64,000 nucleotides of DNA from Gonocerus acuteangulatus (GCA_946811695.1 OX328128.1:25514701-25578700); one strand, 5' to 3'; positions 43,697 to 55,714 are shown, numbered from the stretch's first letter. Made by a program: numbers and translations. The notes: a model not told the origin generated them from the sequence alone.

Positions 43697-43747
43697 ATGT
43701 CCTACATGTTTCGTGCTTAATTCATTCGCACATCATCAGGGGCACTT
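43697..43747 (-). ncRNA. hammerhead-like core (PLE family B, left arm)
   Basis: On the minus strand: GCCC, CTGATGA (43739-43733), stem II GTGC/GCAC, GAAAC (43712-43708), AT, GTA, then GGACAT. Stem I is weakened compared with 32462-32511. Confidence 0.65.
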
Positions 43748-43873
43748 GCTAAGAAGTCCTCTCGTCTCATGTACCTTCTGCGGAGGCAGGGGTAATACTT
43801 ATTATATTATGATTATACTCAGCATTACCCCTGCCTCCGCAGAAGGTACATGAGACGAGAGGACTTCTTAGCA

Positions 43874-43922
43874 AGTGCCCCTGATGAGGTGCGAATGAAT
43901 TAAGCACGAAACATGTAGGCCA
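43874..43922 (+). ncRNA. hammerhead-like core (PLE family B, right arm)
   Basis: GCCC, CTGATGA (43881-43887), stem II GTGC/GCAC, GAAAC (43908-43912), AT, GTA, GGCC. The core is intact and stem I is reduced to two pairs. Confidence 0.65.
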
Positions 43923-43995
43923 TGCAAAATAAAGTGGTGTGACACAAGGAAGTGCTACTTTTTCCGACCCTAAGACTAAAAGAACAAAACGCATT

Positions 43996-44001
43996 AATAT
44001 A

Positions 44002-44087
<86 letters not shown>
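43996..44087. repeat. (AT)n followed by (GA)n
   Basis: AT run to 44054, then GAGAGA to 44087. It abuts the PLE-B right arm. Confidence 0.95.
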
Positions 44088-44088
<1 letters not shown>

Positions 44089-45211
44089 GCGTTGTTCAAT
44101 TTTTGTTTTTTGGACTTTCTACGTTCCGACGCACTAAATAAATGAGCTAAATAAAACTTTAAATGTCAAGAATGATTTATTTTACCGACTAAACGATTGT
44201 ACCTTATTTTCTTCTAAAGAAGGATAAGATAAAATTCATTTTAAATATTTCTTCCAAACGTAAACTTAGAGAACATAATGAAATAAGCTAACAAAGAATT
44301 ACATTCCTATGGCGGGATAGAAAAAAAAAAAAATAAAAAAAAAAAAAAAATAAATAAAAATAAAAAAATTAAAAAAAAAAAAAATGGAAAAGAACAACGC
44401 ACAAATGGAAGATCTACAAGCACACGAAACAATTGCTTAAAGTTGACAAGGTTTCTTCGAGCGAAGGTTCTTTTTAGTAAACAAAGATTATGTCTTGTAA
44501 ATCCAGTTATGAAGGGTTTCCTTCGAGAAAGGCCAGGCTTAGATAACCTCAACCGCCGTCTTATCTTGTTAAGTTAGCTAGGTCAAAGACCCACAAATAT
44601 AACAAGGCTAGTAGAGCTCATATTGATATTTAAATAATACTTTTAAAAAAATGGAAGCTCTTCATAAAGCTATGAAAACAAAAACAAAAATTCTGAAAAC
44701 TAAAAATTATAATATTAAAAATGTAAAGAATTTCATGAAAAGATTGCAACCTTCACAAATTTTCTATTAATTTATTACAAACTACTTGCAGTGGATTACG
44801 TCCATCTTCAGCGCTATTCGAATATTATCAAACAATTTTAATAATCGCACCGAATGCTATGGCAAGTGTGGTCAGTTATATATTCCAAGAAGCATGACGG
44901 ATAAAAGGCTAAATGAGTGCGACTCAGTTGGCAAGCCTGAGTTATTAAACAGCTGATAGATGAAAGACAAAGCCGCCCCGGGGTCAATCGCTTGTAATTG
45001 CGAGATCAAATGTAGGTGAAGCCGAGGGCCTTCAGAGTCTATTTCTGGCAAGGATGAGAAATTGAGATGGTTCAATTCCACTAAATATAGGCTAGTTCAT
45101 GGCGGTATAGTCTACCAACAGATATTAAACGCTCTTCAAGGAAGGCTTAAGACGATAATTAATTGACGAAAATTAGAGTGGATTTTATATTTACTTATAA
45201 TTGTATATCTC
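44088..45211. other. no gene seen; A-rich tract
   Basis: Includes an A-rich tract (44323-44384) and AT-rich sequence. The remaining sequence is mixed and unassigned. Confidence 0.4.
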
Positions 45212-46239
45212 GGGCCTGTTTGCAAAGATCACATCCACACTTCATACTTGTGAAGTATCTTTAGTGATTACAACAGTGACTCAGCGCATGCGCATAACTC
45301 ATTCGTATTTCTATTGGTTGTTGCTGGTAGTAAAGTAACCTTCAACACTCAAGTCAATCCAACTCGATAAAATTAATAGAACTCTATAAATTTTAGCGAG
45401 TTGGATTGACTAGAGTTTTTATATCTTCTTGAGCGAGCGGAAACGCATAGCACGTATGCCCATAATGCGAAATAAATATGTTATAGAACCACCGGACAAA
45501 AAAAAATGGGTGAAGAGGCCCCTAAAATTCACAATTACCATTGATTTTCATAATATTAACCGTTTTATTAATAAATGGGGAGCGAGGTTAGCTCAGTGCT
45601 AGAGCACTCGACTAATGAACTGGAGGACCAGGTTCAAAACCCGAGCGCGAACTAAAGATTTTTTCTTCTAGTGCCGTCGTTCGAGGGTTGGATTTGGGGT
45701 CCCAGATCGTCCCTAGGCCAACCCAGCCTTTAATTAATTTATCAATGGGTACCTCTAGCAGTCGAAGCAAGGGAAAAATCAGGCGGCCGGAGCATAGTAT
45801 TGACCACACTATCTCCCTAGTGTGCCGTATGGTCAAGAATCAGATACCTCTACAGTATCTGCCCCTCTGGGCCCTCGTGGCCTGTTACGGGATTGATTTT
45901 TTTTTTTTTTTTAATATATTAATAAATATTGCTTGCTGAAATATATTCTGCTTATTTTCATTTATGCTATACAAGCCTAAAATTATTATTTAGAAATAAA
46001 AGTTATCTAACGGTTAGTTAGAAACCATATTATATAAATATAGTAGTCAACAAAAGTTACTTTTAGTATTAATTGCCCAGATTTTAAATACTTTTCATTA
46101 CTATATTTATATATTATGGTTTCTACCCTTTGATAACCTGCAAAGAAACTGTAAACTAATCCGCAAGTACCAAAATCACTGTTTTAAAATCACGACAGAT
46201 ACTTCAGAGTAACTGGATGTGCTCTTCGCAAACAGACCC
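45212..46239. mobile_element. TIR element (~1 kb) carrying a SINE insertion
   Basis: GGGCCTGTTTGCAAAGATCA with CACATCC and GAAGTATCTTTAGTGATT at the left is mirrored at the right by CACGACAGATACTTC, GGATGTGCTCTTCGCAAACA and GACCC. The TIRs are ~75 bp, imperfect. Inner inverted pairs at 45345-45420 (CAATCCAACTCG) and 46013-46125 (GAAACCATATTATATAAATA) add secondary foldbacks. No transposase frame; the superfamily is not known. Confidence 0.65.
45577..45917 (+). mobile_element. tRNA-derived SINE, family S1, with 10-bp TSD
   Basis: A box TTAGCTCAGTGCTAGAG and B box GGTTCAAAACC, with the same body as 9588-9945. ATTAATAAAT lies at 45567-45576 and 45918-45927. The 3' end is a T-rich tail (about 45895-45912), not poly-A. 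The insertion is inside the TIR element. Confidence 0.8.
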
Positions 46240-46280
46240 TTTTTCTCTTTTAAATATACACATACAAACATCCTAAAATG

Positions 46281-46312
46281 TATGATATCGTCAAACCAGA
46301 CCAATATGAAAA
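46281..46312. mobile_element. MITE-1 5' end remnant at the satellite edge
   Basis: GATATCGTC and CCAATATGAAAAATTACG match the MITE-1 terminus with an internal deletion, then pass without a break into the first satellite monomer. Confidence 0.6.
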
Positions 46313-49300
46313 ATTACGTTTTTAGATTCGAGACTTTGCTCTTTCATTGTGGACGTTACGACTAGTCGCAAAATGTCGCAACTCTAACTCCTTTATAGAA
46401 TAGTCTTTAATGTCTTAAATTACGTTTTTAGATTCGAGACTTTGCTCTTTCATTGTGGACGTTACGACTAGTCGCAAAATGTCGCAACTCTAACTCCTTT
46501 ATAGAATAGTCTTTAATGTCTTAAATTACGTTTTTAGATTCGAGACTTTGCTCTTTCATTGTGGACGTTACGACTAGTCGCAAAATGTCGCAACTCTAAC
46601 TCCTTTATAGAATAGTCTTTAATGTCTTAAATTACGTTTTTAGATTCGAGACTTTGCTCTTTCATTGTGGACGTTACGACTAGTCGCAAAATGTCGCAAC
46701 TCTAACTCCTTTATAGAATAGTCTTTAATGTCTTAAATTACGTTTTTAGATTCGAGACTTTGCTCTTTCATTGTGGACGTTACGACTAGTCGCAAAATGT
46801 CGCAACTCTAACTCCTTTATAGAATAGTCTTTAATGTCTTAAATTACGTTTTTAGATTCGAGACTTTGCTCTTTCATTGTGGACGTTACGACTAGTCGCA
46901 AAATGTCGCAACTCTAACTCCTTTATAGAATAGTCTTTAATGTCTTAAATTACGCTTTTAGATTCGAGACTTTGCTCTTTCATTGTGGACGTTACGACTA
47001 GTCGCAAAATGTCGCAACTCTTAACTCCTTTATAGAATAGTCTTTAATGTCTTAAATTACGTTTTTAGATTCGACACTTTGCTTTTTCATTGTGGACGTT
47101 AAGACTTGTCGCAAAATGTCGCAACTCTAACTCCTTTATAGAATAGTCTTTAATGTCTTAAATTACGTTTTTAGATTCGAGACTTTGCTCGTTCATTGTG
47201 GACGTTGCGACTAGTCGCAAAATGTCGCAACACTAACTCCTTTATAGAATAGTCTTTAATGTCTTAAATTACGTTTTTAGATTCGAGACTTTGCTCTTTC
47301 ATTGTGGACGTTACGACTAGTCGCAAATTGTCGCAACACTAACTCCTTTATAGAATAGTCTTTAATGTCTTAAATTACGTTTTTAGATTCGAGACTTTGC
47401 TCTTTCATTGTGGACGTTGCGACTAGTCGCAAAATGTCGCAACACTAACTCCTTTATAGAATAGTCTTTAATGTCTTAAATTACGTTTTTAGATTCGAGA
47501 CTTTGCTCTTTCATTGTGGACGTTACGACTAGTCGCAAATTGTCGCAAGACTAACTCCTTTATAGAATAGTCTTTAATGTCTTAAATTACGTTTTTAGAT
47601 TCGAGACTTTGCTCTTTCATTGTGGACGTTACGACTAGTCGCAAATTGTCGCAACACTAACTCCTTTATAGAATAGTCTTTAATGTCTTAAATTACGTTT
47701 TTAGATTCGAGACTTTGCTCTTTCATTGTGGACGTTACGACTAGTCGCAAAATGTCGCAACTCTAACTCCTTTATAGAATAGTCTTTAATGTCTTAAATT
47801 ACGTTTTTAGATTCGACACTTTGCTTTTTCATTGTGGACGTTAAGACTTGTCGCAAAATGTCGCAACTCTAACTCCTTTATAGAATAGTCTTTAATGTCT
47901 TAAATTACGTTTTTAGATTCGAGACTTTGCTCTTTCATTGTGGACGTTACGACTAGTCGCAAAATGTCGCAACTCTTAACTCCTTTATAGAATAGTCTTT
48001 AATGTCTTAAATTACGTTTTTAGATTCGACACTTTGCTTTTTCATTGTGGACGTTAAGACTTGTCGCAAAATGTCGCAACTCTAACTCCTTTATAGAATA
48101 GTCTTTAATGTCTTAAATTACGTTTTTAGATTCGAGACTTTGCTCGTTCATTGTGGACGTTGCGACTAGTCGCAAAATGTCGCAACACTAACTCCTTTAT
48201 AGAATAGTCTTTAATGTCTTAAATTACGTTTTTAGATTCGAGACTTTGCTCTTTCATTGTGGACGTTACGACTAGTCGCAAATTGTCGCAACACTAACTC
48301 CTTTATAGAATAGTCTTTAATGTCTTAAATTACGTTTTTAGATTCGAGACTTTGCTCGTTCATTGTGGACGTTGCGACTAGTCGCAAAATGTCGCAACAC
48401 TAACTCCTTTATAGAATAGTCTTTAATGTCTTAAATTACGTTTTTAGATTCGAGACTTTGCTCTTTCATTGTGGACGTTACGACTAGTCGCAAATTGTCG
48501 CAAGACTAACTCCTTTATAGAATAGTCTTTAATGTCTTAAATTACGTTTTTAGATTCGAGACTTTGCTCTTTCATTGTGGACGTTACGACTAGTCGCTAA
48601 TTGTCGCAACACTAACTCCTTTATAGAATAGTCTTTAATGTCTTAAATTACGTTTTTAGATTTGAGACTTTGCTCTTTCATTGTGGACGTTACGACTAGT
48701 CGCAAAATGTCGCAACTCTTAACTCCTTTATAGAATAGTCTTTAATGTCTTAAATTACGTTTTTAGATTCGACACTTTGCTTTTTCATTGTGGACGTTAA
48801 GACTTGTCGCAAAATGTCGCAACTCTAACTCCTTTATAGAATAGTCTTTAATGTCTTAAATTACGTTTTTAGATTCGAGACTTTGCTCGTTCATTGTGGA
48901 CGTTGCGACTAGTCGCAAAATGTCGCAACACTAACTCCTTTATAGAATAGTCTTTAATGTCTTAAATTACGTTTTTAGATTCGAGACTTTGCTCTTTCAT
49001 TGTGGACGTTACGACTAGTCGCAAATTGTCGCAACACTAACTCCTTTATAGAATAGTCTTTAATGTCTTAAATTACGTTTTTAGATTCGAGACTTTGCTC
49101 TTTCATTGTGGACGTTGCGACTAGTCGCAAAATGTCGCAACACTAACTCCTTTATAGAATAGTCTTTAATGTCTTAAATTACGTTTTTAGATTCGAGACT
49201 TTGCTCTTTCATTGTGGACGTTACGACTAGTCGCAAATTGTCGCAAGACTAACTCCTTTATAGAATAGTCTTTAATGTCTTAAATTACGTTTTTAGATTC

Positions 49301-52153
49301 GAGACTTTGCTCTTTCATTGTGGACGTTACGACTAGTCGCAAATTGTCGCAACACTAACTCCTTTATAGAATAGTCTTTAATGTCTTAAATTACGTTTTT
49401 AGATTCGAGACTTTGCTCTTTCATTGTGGACGTTACGACTAGTCGCAAAATGTCGCAACTCTAACTCCTTTATAGAATAGTCTTTAATGTCTTAAATTAC
49501 GTTTTTAGATTCGACACTTTGCTTTTTCATTGTGGACGTTAAGACTTGTCGCAAAATGTCGCAACTCTAACTCCTTTATAGAATAGTCTTTAATGTCTTA
49601 AATTACGTTTTTAGATTCGAGACTTTGCTCTTTCATTGTGGACGTTACGACTAGTCGCAAAATGTCGCAACTCTTAACTCCTTTATAGAATAGTCTTTAA
49701 TGTCTTAAATTACGTTTTTAGATTCGACACTTTGGTTTTTCATTGTGGACGTTAAGACTTGTCGCAAAATGTCGCAACTCTAACTCCTTTATAGAATAGT
49801 CTTTAATGTCTTAAATTACGTTTTTAGATTCGAGACTTTGCTCGTTCATTGTGGACGTTGCGACTAGTCGCAAAATGTCGCAACACTAACTCCTTTATAG
49901 AATAGTCTTTAATGTCTTAAATTACGTTTTTAGATTCGAGACTTTGCTCTTTCATTGTGGACGTTACGACTAGTCGCAAATTGTCGCAACACTAACTCCT
50001 TTATAGAATAGTCTTTAATGTCTTAAATTACGTTTTTAGATTCGAGACTTTGCTCGTTCATTGTGGACGTTGCGACTAGTCGCAAAATGTCGCAACACTA
50101 ACTCCTTTATAGAATAGTCTTTAATGTCTTAAATTACGTTTTTAGATTCGAGACTTTGCTCTTTCATTGTGGACGTTACGACTAGTCGCAAATTGTCGCA
50201 AGACTAACTCCTTTATAGAATAGTCTTTAATGTCTTAAATTACGTTTTTAGATTCGAGACTTTGCTCTTTCATTGTGGACGTTACGACTAGTCGCTAATT
50301 GTCGCAACACTAACTCCTTTATAGAATAGTCTTTAATGTCTTAAATTACGTTTTTAGATTTGAGACTTTGCTCTTTCATTGTGGACGTTACGACTAGTCG
50401 CAAATTGTCGCAACACTAACTCCTTTATAGAATAGTCTTTAATGTCTTAAATTACGTTTTTAGATTCGAGACTTTGCTCTTTCATTGTGGACGTTACGAC
50501 TAGTCGCAAAATGTCGCAACTCTAACTCCTTTATAGAATAGTCTTTAATGTCTTAAATTACGTTTTTAGATTCGACACTTTGCTTTTTCATTGTGGACGT
50601 TACGACTAGTCGCTAATTGTCGCAACACTAACTCCTTTATAGAATAGTCTTTAATGTCTTAAATTACGTTTTTAGATTCGAGACTTTGCTCTTTCATTGT
50701 GGACGTTACGACTAGTCGCAAATTGTCGCAACACTAACTCCTTTATAGAATAGTCTTTAATGTCTTAAATTACGTTTTTAGATTCGAGACTTTGCTCTTT
50801 CATTGTGGACGTTACGACTAGTCGCAAAATGTCGCAACTCTAACTCCTTTATAGAATAGTCTTTAATGTCTTAAATTACGTTTTTAGATTCGACACTTTG
50901 CTTTTTCATTGTGGACGTTAAGACTTGTCGCAAAATGTCGCAACTCTAACTCCTTTATAGAATAGTCTTTAATGTCTTAAATTACGTTTTTAGATTCGAC
51001 ACTTTGCTCTTTCATTGTGGACGTTACGACTAGTCGCAAAATGTCGCAACTCTTAACTCCTTTATAGAATAGTCTTTAATGTCTTAAATTACGTTTTTAG
51101 ATTCGACACTTTGCTTTTTCATTGTGGACGTTAAGACTTGTCGCAAAATGTCGCAACTCTAACTCCTTTATAGAATAGTCTTTAATGTCTTAAATTACGT
51201 TTTTAGATTCGAGACTTTGCTCGTTCATTGTGGACGTTGCGACTAGTCGCAAAATGTCGCAACACTAACTCCTTTATAGAATAGTCTTTAATGTCTTAAA
51301 TTACGTTTTTAGATTCGAGACTTTGCTCTTTCATTGTGGACGTTACGACTAGTCGCAAATTGTCGCAACACTAACTCCTTTATAGAATAGTCTTTAATGT
51401 CTTAAATTACGTTTTTAGATTCGAGACTTTGCTCGTTCATTGTGGACGTTGCGACTAGTCGCAAAATGTCGCAACACTAACTCCTTTATAGAATAGTCTT
51501 TAATGTCTTAAATTACGTTTTTAGATTCGAGACTTTGCTCTTTCATTGTGGACGTTACGACTAGTCGCAAATTGTCGCAACACTAACTCCTTTATAGAAT
51601 AGTCTTTAATGTCTTAAATTACGTTTTTAGATTCGAGACTTTGCTCTTTCATTGTGGACGTTACGACTAGTCGCTAATTGTCGCAACACTAACTCCTTTA
51701 TAGAATAGTCTTTAATGTCTTAAATTACGTTTTTAGATTTGAGACTTTGCTCTTTCATTGTGGACGTTACGACTAGTCGCAAATTGTCGCAACACTAACT
51801 CCTTTATAGAATAGTCTTTAATGTCTTAAATTACGTTTTTAGATTCGACACTTTGCTCTTTCATTGTGGACGTTACGACTAGTCGCTAATTGTCGCAACA
51901 CTAACTCCTTTATAGAATAGTCTTTAATGTCTTAAATTACGTTTTTAGATTCGAGACTTTGCTCTTTCATTGTGGACGTTACGACTAGTCGCAATTTGTC
52001 GCAACACTAACTCCTTTATAGAATAGTCTTTAATGTCTTAAATTACGTTTTTAGATTCGACACTTTGCTCTTTCATTGTGGACGTTACGACTAGTCGCAA
52101 AATGTCGCAACACTAACTCCTTTATAGAATAGTCTTTAATGTCTTAAATTACG
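46313..52153. repeat. 106-bp satellite array, 55 monomers
   Basis: ATTACG starts at 46313 and last at 52148, a span of 5835 bp. That equals 55 units of 106 bp plus five single-base insertions (CTCTTAACTCC variant near 47016, 47970, 48715, 49672 and 51050). Monomers differ at a few sites: GAGACTTTGCTC/GACACTTTGCTT, GTTACGACTAG/GTTAAGACTTG/GTTGCGACTAG, AAAATG/AAATTG. The GTTAAGACTTG type recurs at intervals of 7, 2, 7, 7, 2, 11 and 2 units, a 9-unit (~955-bp) higher-order pattern. The monomer holds the palindrome CGACTAGTCG and no open frame. Confidence 0.95.
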
Positions 52154-52730
52154 AGAAATTAAAAATACAACGAAAGCCTGGTCAAAGGAACACTTCTCTC
52201 GAGGAGATGATGTTATTTTAACCAGGCTTCGAATTGGACACACCCTACTTACCCATTCGTACTTACTAGAAAGAAAGGACAGACCAACTTGTAAATACTG
52301 CAATGAGACTCTGACAGTTAAACATTCTTACAAACTGCAGACAACTCATTAACTTAAATATGCCCCACGACTTACACGACTTACTGACAGAGGGTAGCCC
52401 ACACATCCATACAATCCTCAAACATTTGAAAAACACACATTTATACACCAAGCTGTAAATAGTTCACTTAACTTTCACATCCACTATTTCAAAATGTTAT
52501 GTTTACATCTAATTATTACTTTAGTGTTACTATTTGTTCTGTTTTTATTTTATTTTATTTTTTTTTATTTTTTTTGTTTACTTTATCTTCTTTTTCACGT
52601 TTTGTTAACATTTAAGTTCTTTATTTATTCATTTACCTTTTCTTTTTCTTTTTTTCTTGACGTAACAAACATAAAATGAGTTTGTCGCCAATGTTGCGAT
52701 GCTCAACCATGAAATAAGATAAAAATAAAA
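52154..52730 (+). pseudogene. I-clade LINE 3' fragment, frameshifted, at the satellite edge
   Basis: In the + frame: LTRLRIGHTLLTHSYLLERK, DRPTCKYCNETLTVKH, then a frameshift (two bases missing after CAT near 52325), then LTNCRQLINLNMPHDLHDLL and the terminal KHLKNTHLYTKL. It aligns with the last ~110 residues of the I-clade protein at 25037-26908. The 3' UTR ends TTGTCGCCAATGTTGCGATG with an A-rich tail (to 52730). The 5' end abuts the last satellite base and no TSD is obvious. Confidence 0.75.
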
Positions 52731-52847
52731 TAAAGTATGGAAAAATACCATTTTTCAATATATTACTTCGTCAATGGATAGAACATGTTCGTTGTCTAGT
52801 TTGCTCCCATTTTCAAATTCATTACTTTGATATGGTAGGGACGACAG
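52731..52847. mobile_element. MITE-1 3' end remnant
   Basis: TAAAGTATGGAAAAATACCA, TATTACTTCGTCAATGGATA, TCGTTGTCTAGTTTGCTCCC and GATATGGTAGGGACGACAG match, in order, the part of MITE-1 that follows the monomer segment, up to its terminal inverted repeat. Confidence 0.75.
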
Positions 52848-53083
52848 CAAAATAGTTTTAACTATCAGTAATGCCATTTTCTATTGAAAATGGCATTACT
52901 ATTTCAATTGAAAATTTAAATAAAAAAGTAAAAAACGAAAACTTGTTTTGTGTCCTGTTTTGCGATTATCTCCAAAACGAAGCAGATTCGAGCAAATCTC
53001 CAAAGGACTTTTTGTCTTAGTTTTTTTAGTCCCCTACACGCTCCTGAAGTTTTGCCATTTAAAATCGGGACACCCTGTATGTT

Positions 53084-53143
<60 letters not shown>

Positions 53144-54150
53144 CATTTTATATATATATATATACATTTTATATATATACACTTTATATATATACATTTT
53201 ATATATATATATATATATACATAATATGTCAAGTGCTAAACCTATTGTGGAATTAAAGAAGTAAAGTGTGTTTGATAATTAATATTATCAGAAAGGCAAG
53301 AGCTACTGTAAAAGAATAATTACCAAGCATAGAATTTTATAATTTACATTACTGTCGAGGACATGCGGCAAGTAGATTCAACATGGAAATCTCAAAGTGA
53401 TTTTTTTTCTTCCATTGTGAAAGATGCTAAAAAAAGAAACAATGACATTGAAATTAACGTTTACCTCTTGCAATGTTTTTTAATATAATTCTAACCTCTA
53501 CTACCTCTTAATAATTACATATATGTGATTAAATAAAAATTTATTGTTATACACATTTTTGAGTACCTCAACCTTCGCGAAAGTCAGAAAAAAAATATTA
53601 AAAAAATTAAATAAAATAATGCATAAATAAGAAATATTGGGAATTAATGCAATATTTCTTCTTTATACACAAGAAGAAATATTTTTTATTTCTTTGGGAT
53701 GAGCTCGATGGAAATAAGTTAAATAGATCTATTATTAAATCGTAACCCAAATTAAAAAAAAATATTCATAATGATGAGTCGGAACTTTCATCATATTGCA
53801 ATTAACTCTTTAAACCACAATTAAAACTAATAATTGACGCGATGATTTTCAATATGGGATTAAATCCAATAAAAAAATAGGAAATGAATGTTAATGTGAC
53901 CTATTAAATATTAATTTACTAAAGAAATGATACTAGCCTAGACATTTTTTGCGTCCCCTGAAAGCTTGTACGATTTGGATATATCCTGTTTTGAAAGTCT
54001 ACTCCTCAATTCATTCGTGTTATGAAATTAAGCGAAAAGGATCCTTTAGGAGTGGGGATACAAATTATTATTAATCATTATTAATAAGTAATTTTTGTAT
54101 GGTTGGAAGCAAACCCGGTTGGAAGTAGTCTTGTCACCACTGAGAACTAA
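52848..54150. other. no gene seen; AT-rich, (TA)n at 53091-53220
   Basis: Contains a small hairpin AATGCCATTTTC/GAAAATGGCATT near 52870-52897, a (TA)n tract with repeated CATTTTATATATATA units (53091-53220), and AT-rich sequence. Confidence 0.5.
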
Positions 54151-54159
54151 AATTTCAGT

Positions 54160-54598
54160 ATGCCGTTCTGATTGACTAATTTTCAATTTGCAAAATGTTT
54201 TTCAAAGCTCGAATGCATTTGTTTATTTTAAAAAAAAGTTTCAAACATAAAACTTTTTGAGGGTTTTAAAGGAACTTCAAAAATCACAATTTTTTCGGTT
54301 GCAAAATTATTGAGCAAAAACCATAAAACTGGCCTAAACAAAATTTGGTTATAATTATTCTTCAATTGACCATTTTCTTAATCTTCGTATTTTCGCGCTA
54401 GACGGAAGGTCAAAAATACGAAAATTTGGTTAGTTAGGGGTCTCCCGTAGTCTAGTGGCTAGCGCGCTGGATTCATAAGCGGGAGATGGTGGGTTCGATT
54501 CCCACCTCCGGCAGGAATTTTCTCATCTCAAGGGTCGCTGGGAAAATTCCTCGCTGCACCCTGGATGTCGGCGCTAATGACCTAGAAGTAGATGCGCC

Positions 54599-54651
<53 letters not shown>

Positions 54652-54775
54652 GTTAGTTGTTTTATTGTATAATCTACATTTTCTTCCTGAAATATGAAGG
54701 TCCTAAATGGACTTTTAGTTTAAAAACAAATACACATATAAAAATGTCTATTTGCATCCTCTTTTTATATAATAT
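54160..54775 (+). repeat. dispersed repeat R2, copy 2 split by a SINE
   Basis: ATTTTCAATTTGCAAAATGT through GTTGCAAAATTATTGAGC, then after the SINE CTGAAATATGAAGGTCCTAA, match 13000-13320 in order. Confidence 0.5.
54436..54643 (+). mobile_element. tRNA-derived SINE, family S2, with 15-bp TSD
   Basis: Head with A box TAGTCTAGTGGCTAGCG and B box GGTTCGATTCC, body with the stem AGGAATTTTCTCATC, end GATGCGCCGT, then about 43 A. AAAATTTGGTTAGTT lies at 54421-54435 and 54644-54658. Poly-A plus long TSD is the mark of LINE-driven retroposition. The long A tail suggests a recent insertion. Fragments lie at 20740, 40874, 54783 (minus) and 62200. Confidence 0.9.
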
Positions 54776-54782
54776 GTTTTTA

Positions 54783-54818
54783 ACGGCGCATCAACTATTA
54801 GGCTATTAGCGCCGTCTT
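54783..54818 (-). mobile_element. SINE S2 tail fragment, minus strand
   Basis: AACGGCGCATCAACTATTAG and TTAGCGCCGTC are the complement of the S2 3' end. Confidence 0.5.
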
Positions 54819-54819
54819 T

Positions 54820-55714
54820 TTATAGTTATTGCTATTTATAAATAATGGCACATTTTAGGAACGTTCATTACAAATGTCGCCTTGGGAAAGTCTCTGGCGT
54901 GAAATGAATTATGAGCAAAAGAAGTCCATAAAAACCGAGGTTTTTAATTTTTTTTTTTTTTTTTTAATTCTACTTAAGTACCAAACACGAGATTTTTGAT
55001 TTACACTTACCTAAAGTATTGTTATTTGAGTTGTTCTGATGATATTCCCGAAACAATTAGCGTGGTTTCTCTATACATCGAAGTATAACTTCTCTTTTAA
55101 AGATGCGCCCAGGACTTGTGGGAAATGAATAACAATCACGGGAGTTATTGGTAGGCTTGCCATATTTTTGGTGAGGGAAACTAGGACACATTTATGGGAT
55201 GGGCACTTTTGGGGAGGGGGGTCCCAAAATTTTTAAAAACATTAGACGCAAAATAGTGAGTTTTAAGCCTCGCAATTAACGGGACAGGGGGATTTGTCAG
55301 TCTATCCACCTAAAAATAAAGAAAGTTTTGCTACTTTATTTACTTAAATAAATCGCCCTGCCAAATAGTAAAGGGGCTGGCGCTGGCAGTACAGTGCGAG
55401 TAGTTTCAGCGTTTCTTCACAGGTTAGAGAATACTCGGTGGTTACTTTTCTACAATCAAAGTTTTTGACTACCACCGTGCAAAGTGTCAAAGTAAGAACT
55501 TTGAACCATAATAACTTATAACCACCGATTCATAAGATATGCTTAAAAACATCAATCCATTACTTTTTACATACGACAGCCGTTTCCGGGACATCCATAA
55601 AAACAGGCGGGACACAGAGCAAAATACCGGGACTGTCCAGGCCACACCTATCGGGGCGCCTGTTGAGTTTTATATATAAAAAACAAAAACAAATATATAA
55701 TGAAAATAATTGAA
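54820..55714. other. no gene seen
   Basis: AT-rich with a T run near 54950-54965. No element recognised. Confidence 0.4.

Larger units (their letters stand above)
43624..43998. mobile_element. PLE family B, short head-to-head pair
   Basis: Two ~175-bp arms (43624-43798 and 43825-43998) are reverse complements, each holding the PLE-B 3' end with a hammerhead core and the GGAGGCAGGGGTAATACT segment. (AT)n tracts bound both outer sides. Only the 3' ~175 bp of each copy is present. Confidence 0.8.

Noticed and set aside
46313..52153. CRISPR-like regular repeats
   Set aside because: The units are contiguous 106-bp tandem copies with no unique spacers, in a eukaryotic-looking genome. It is a satellite.
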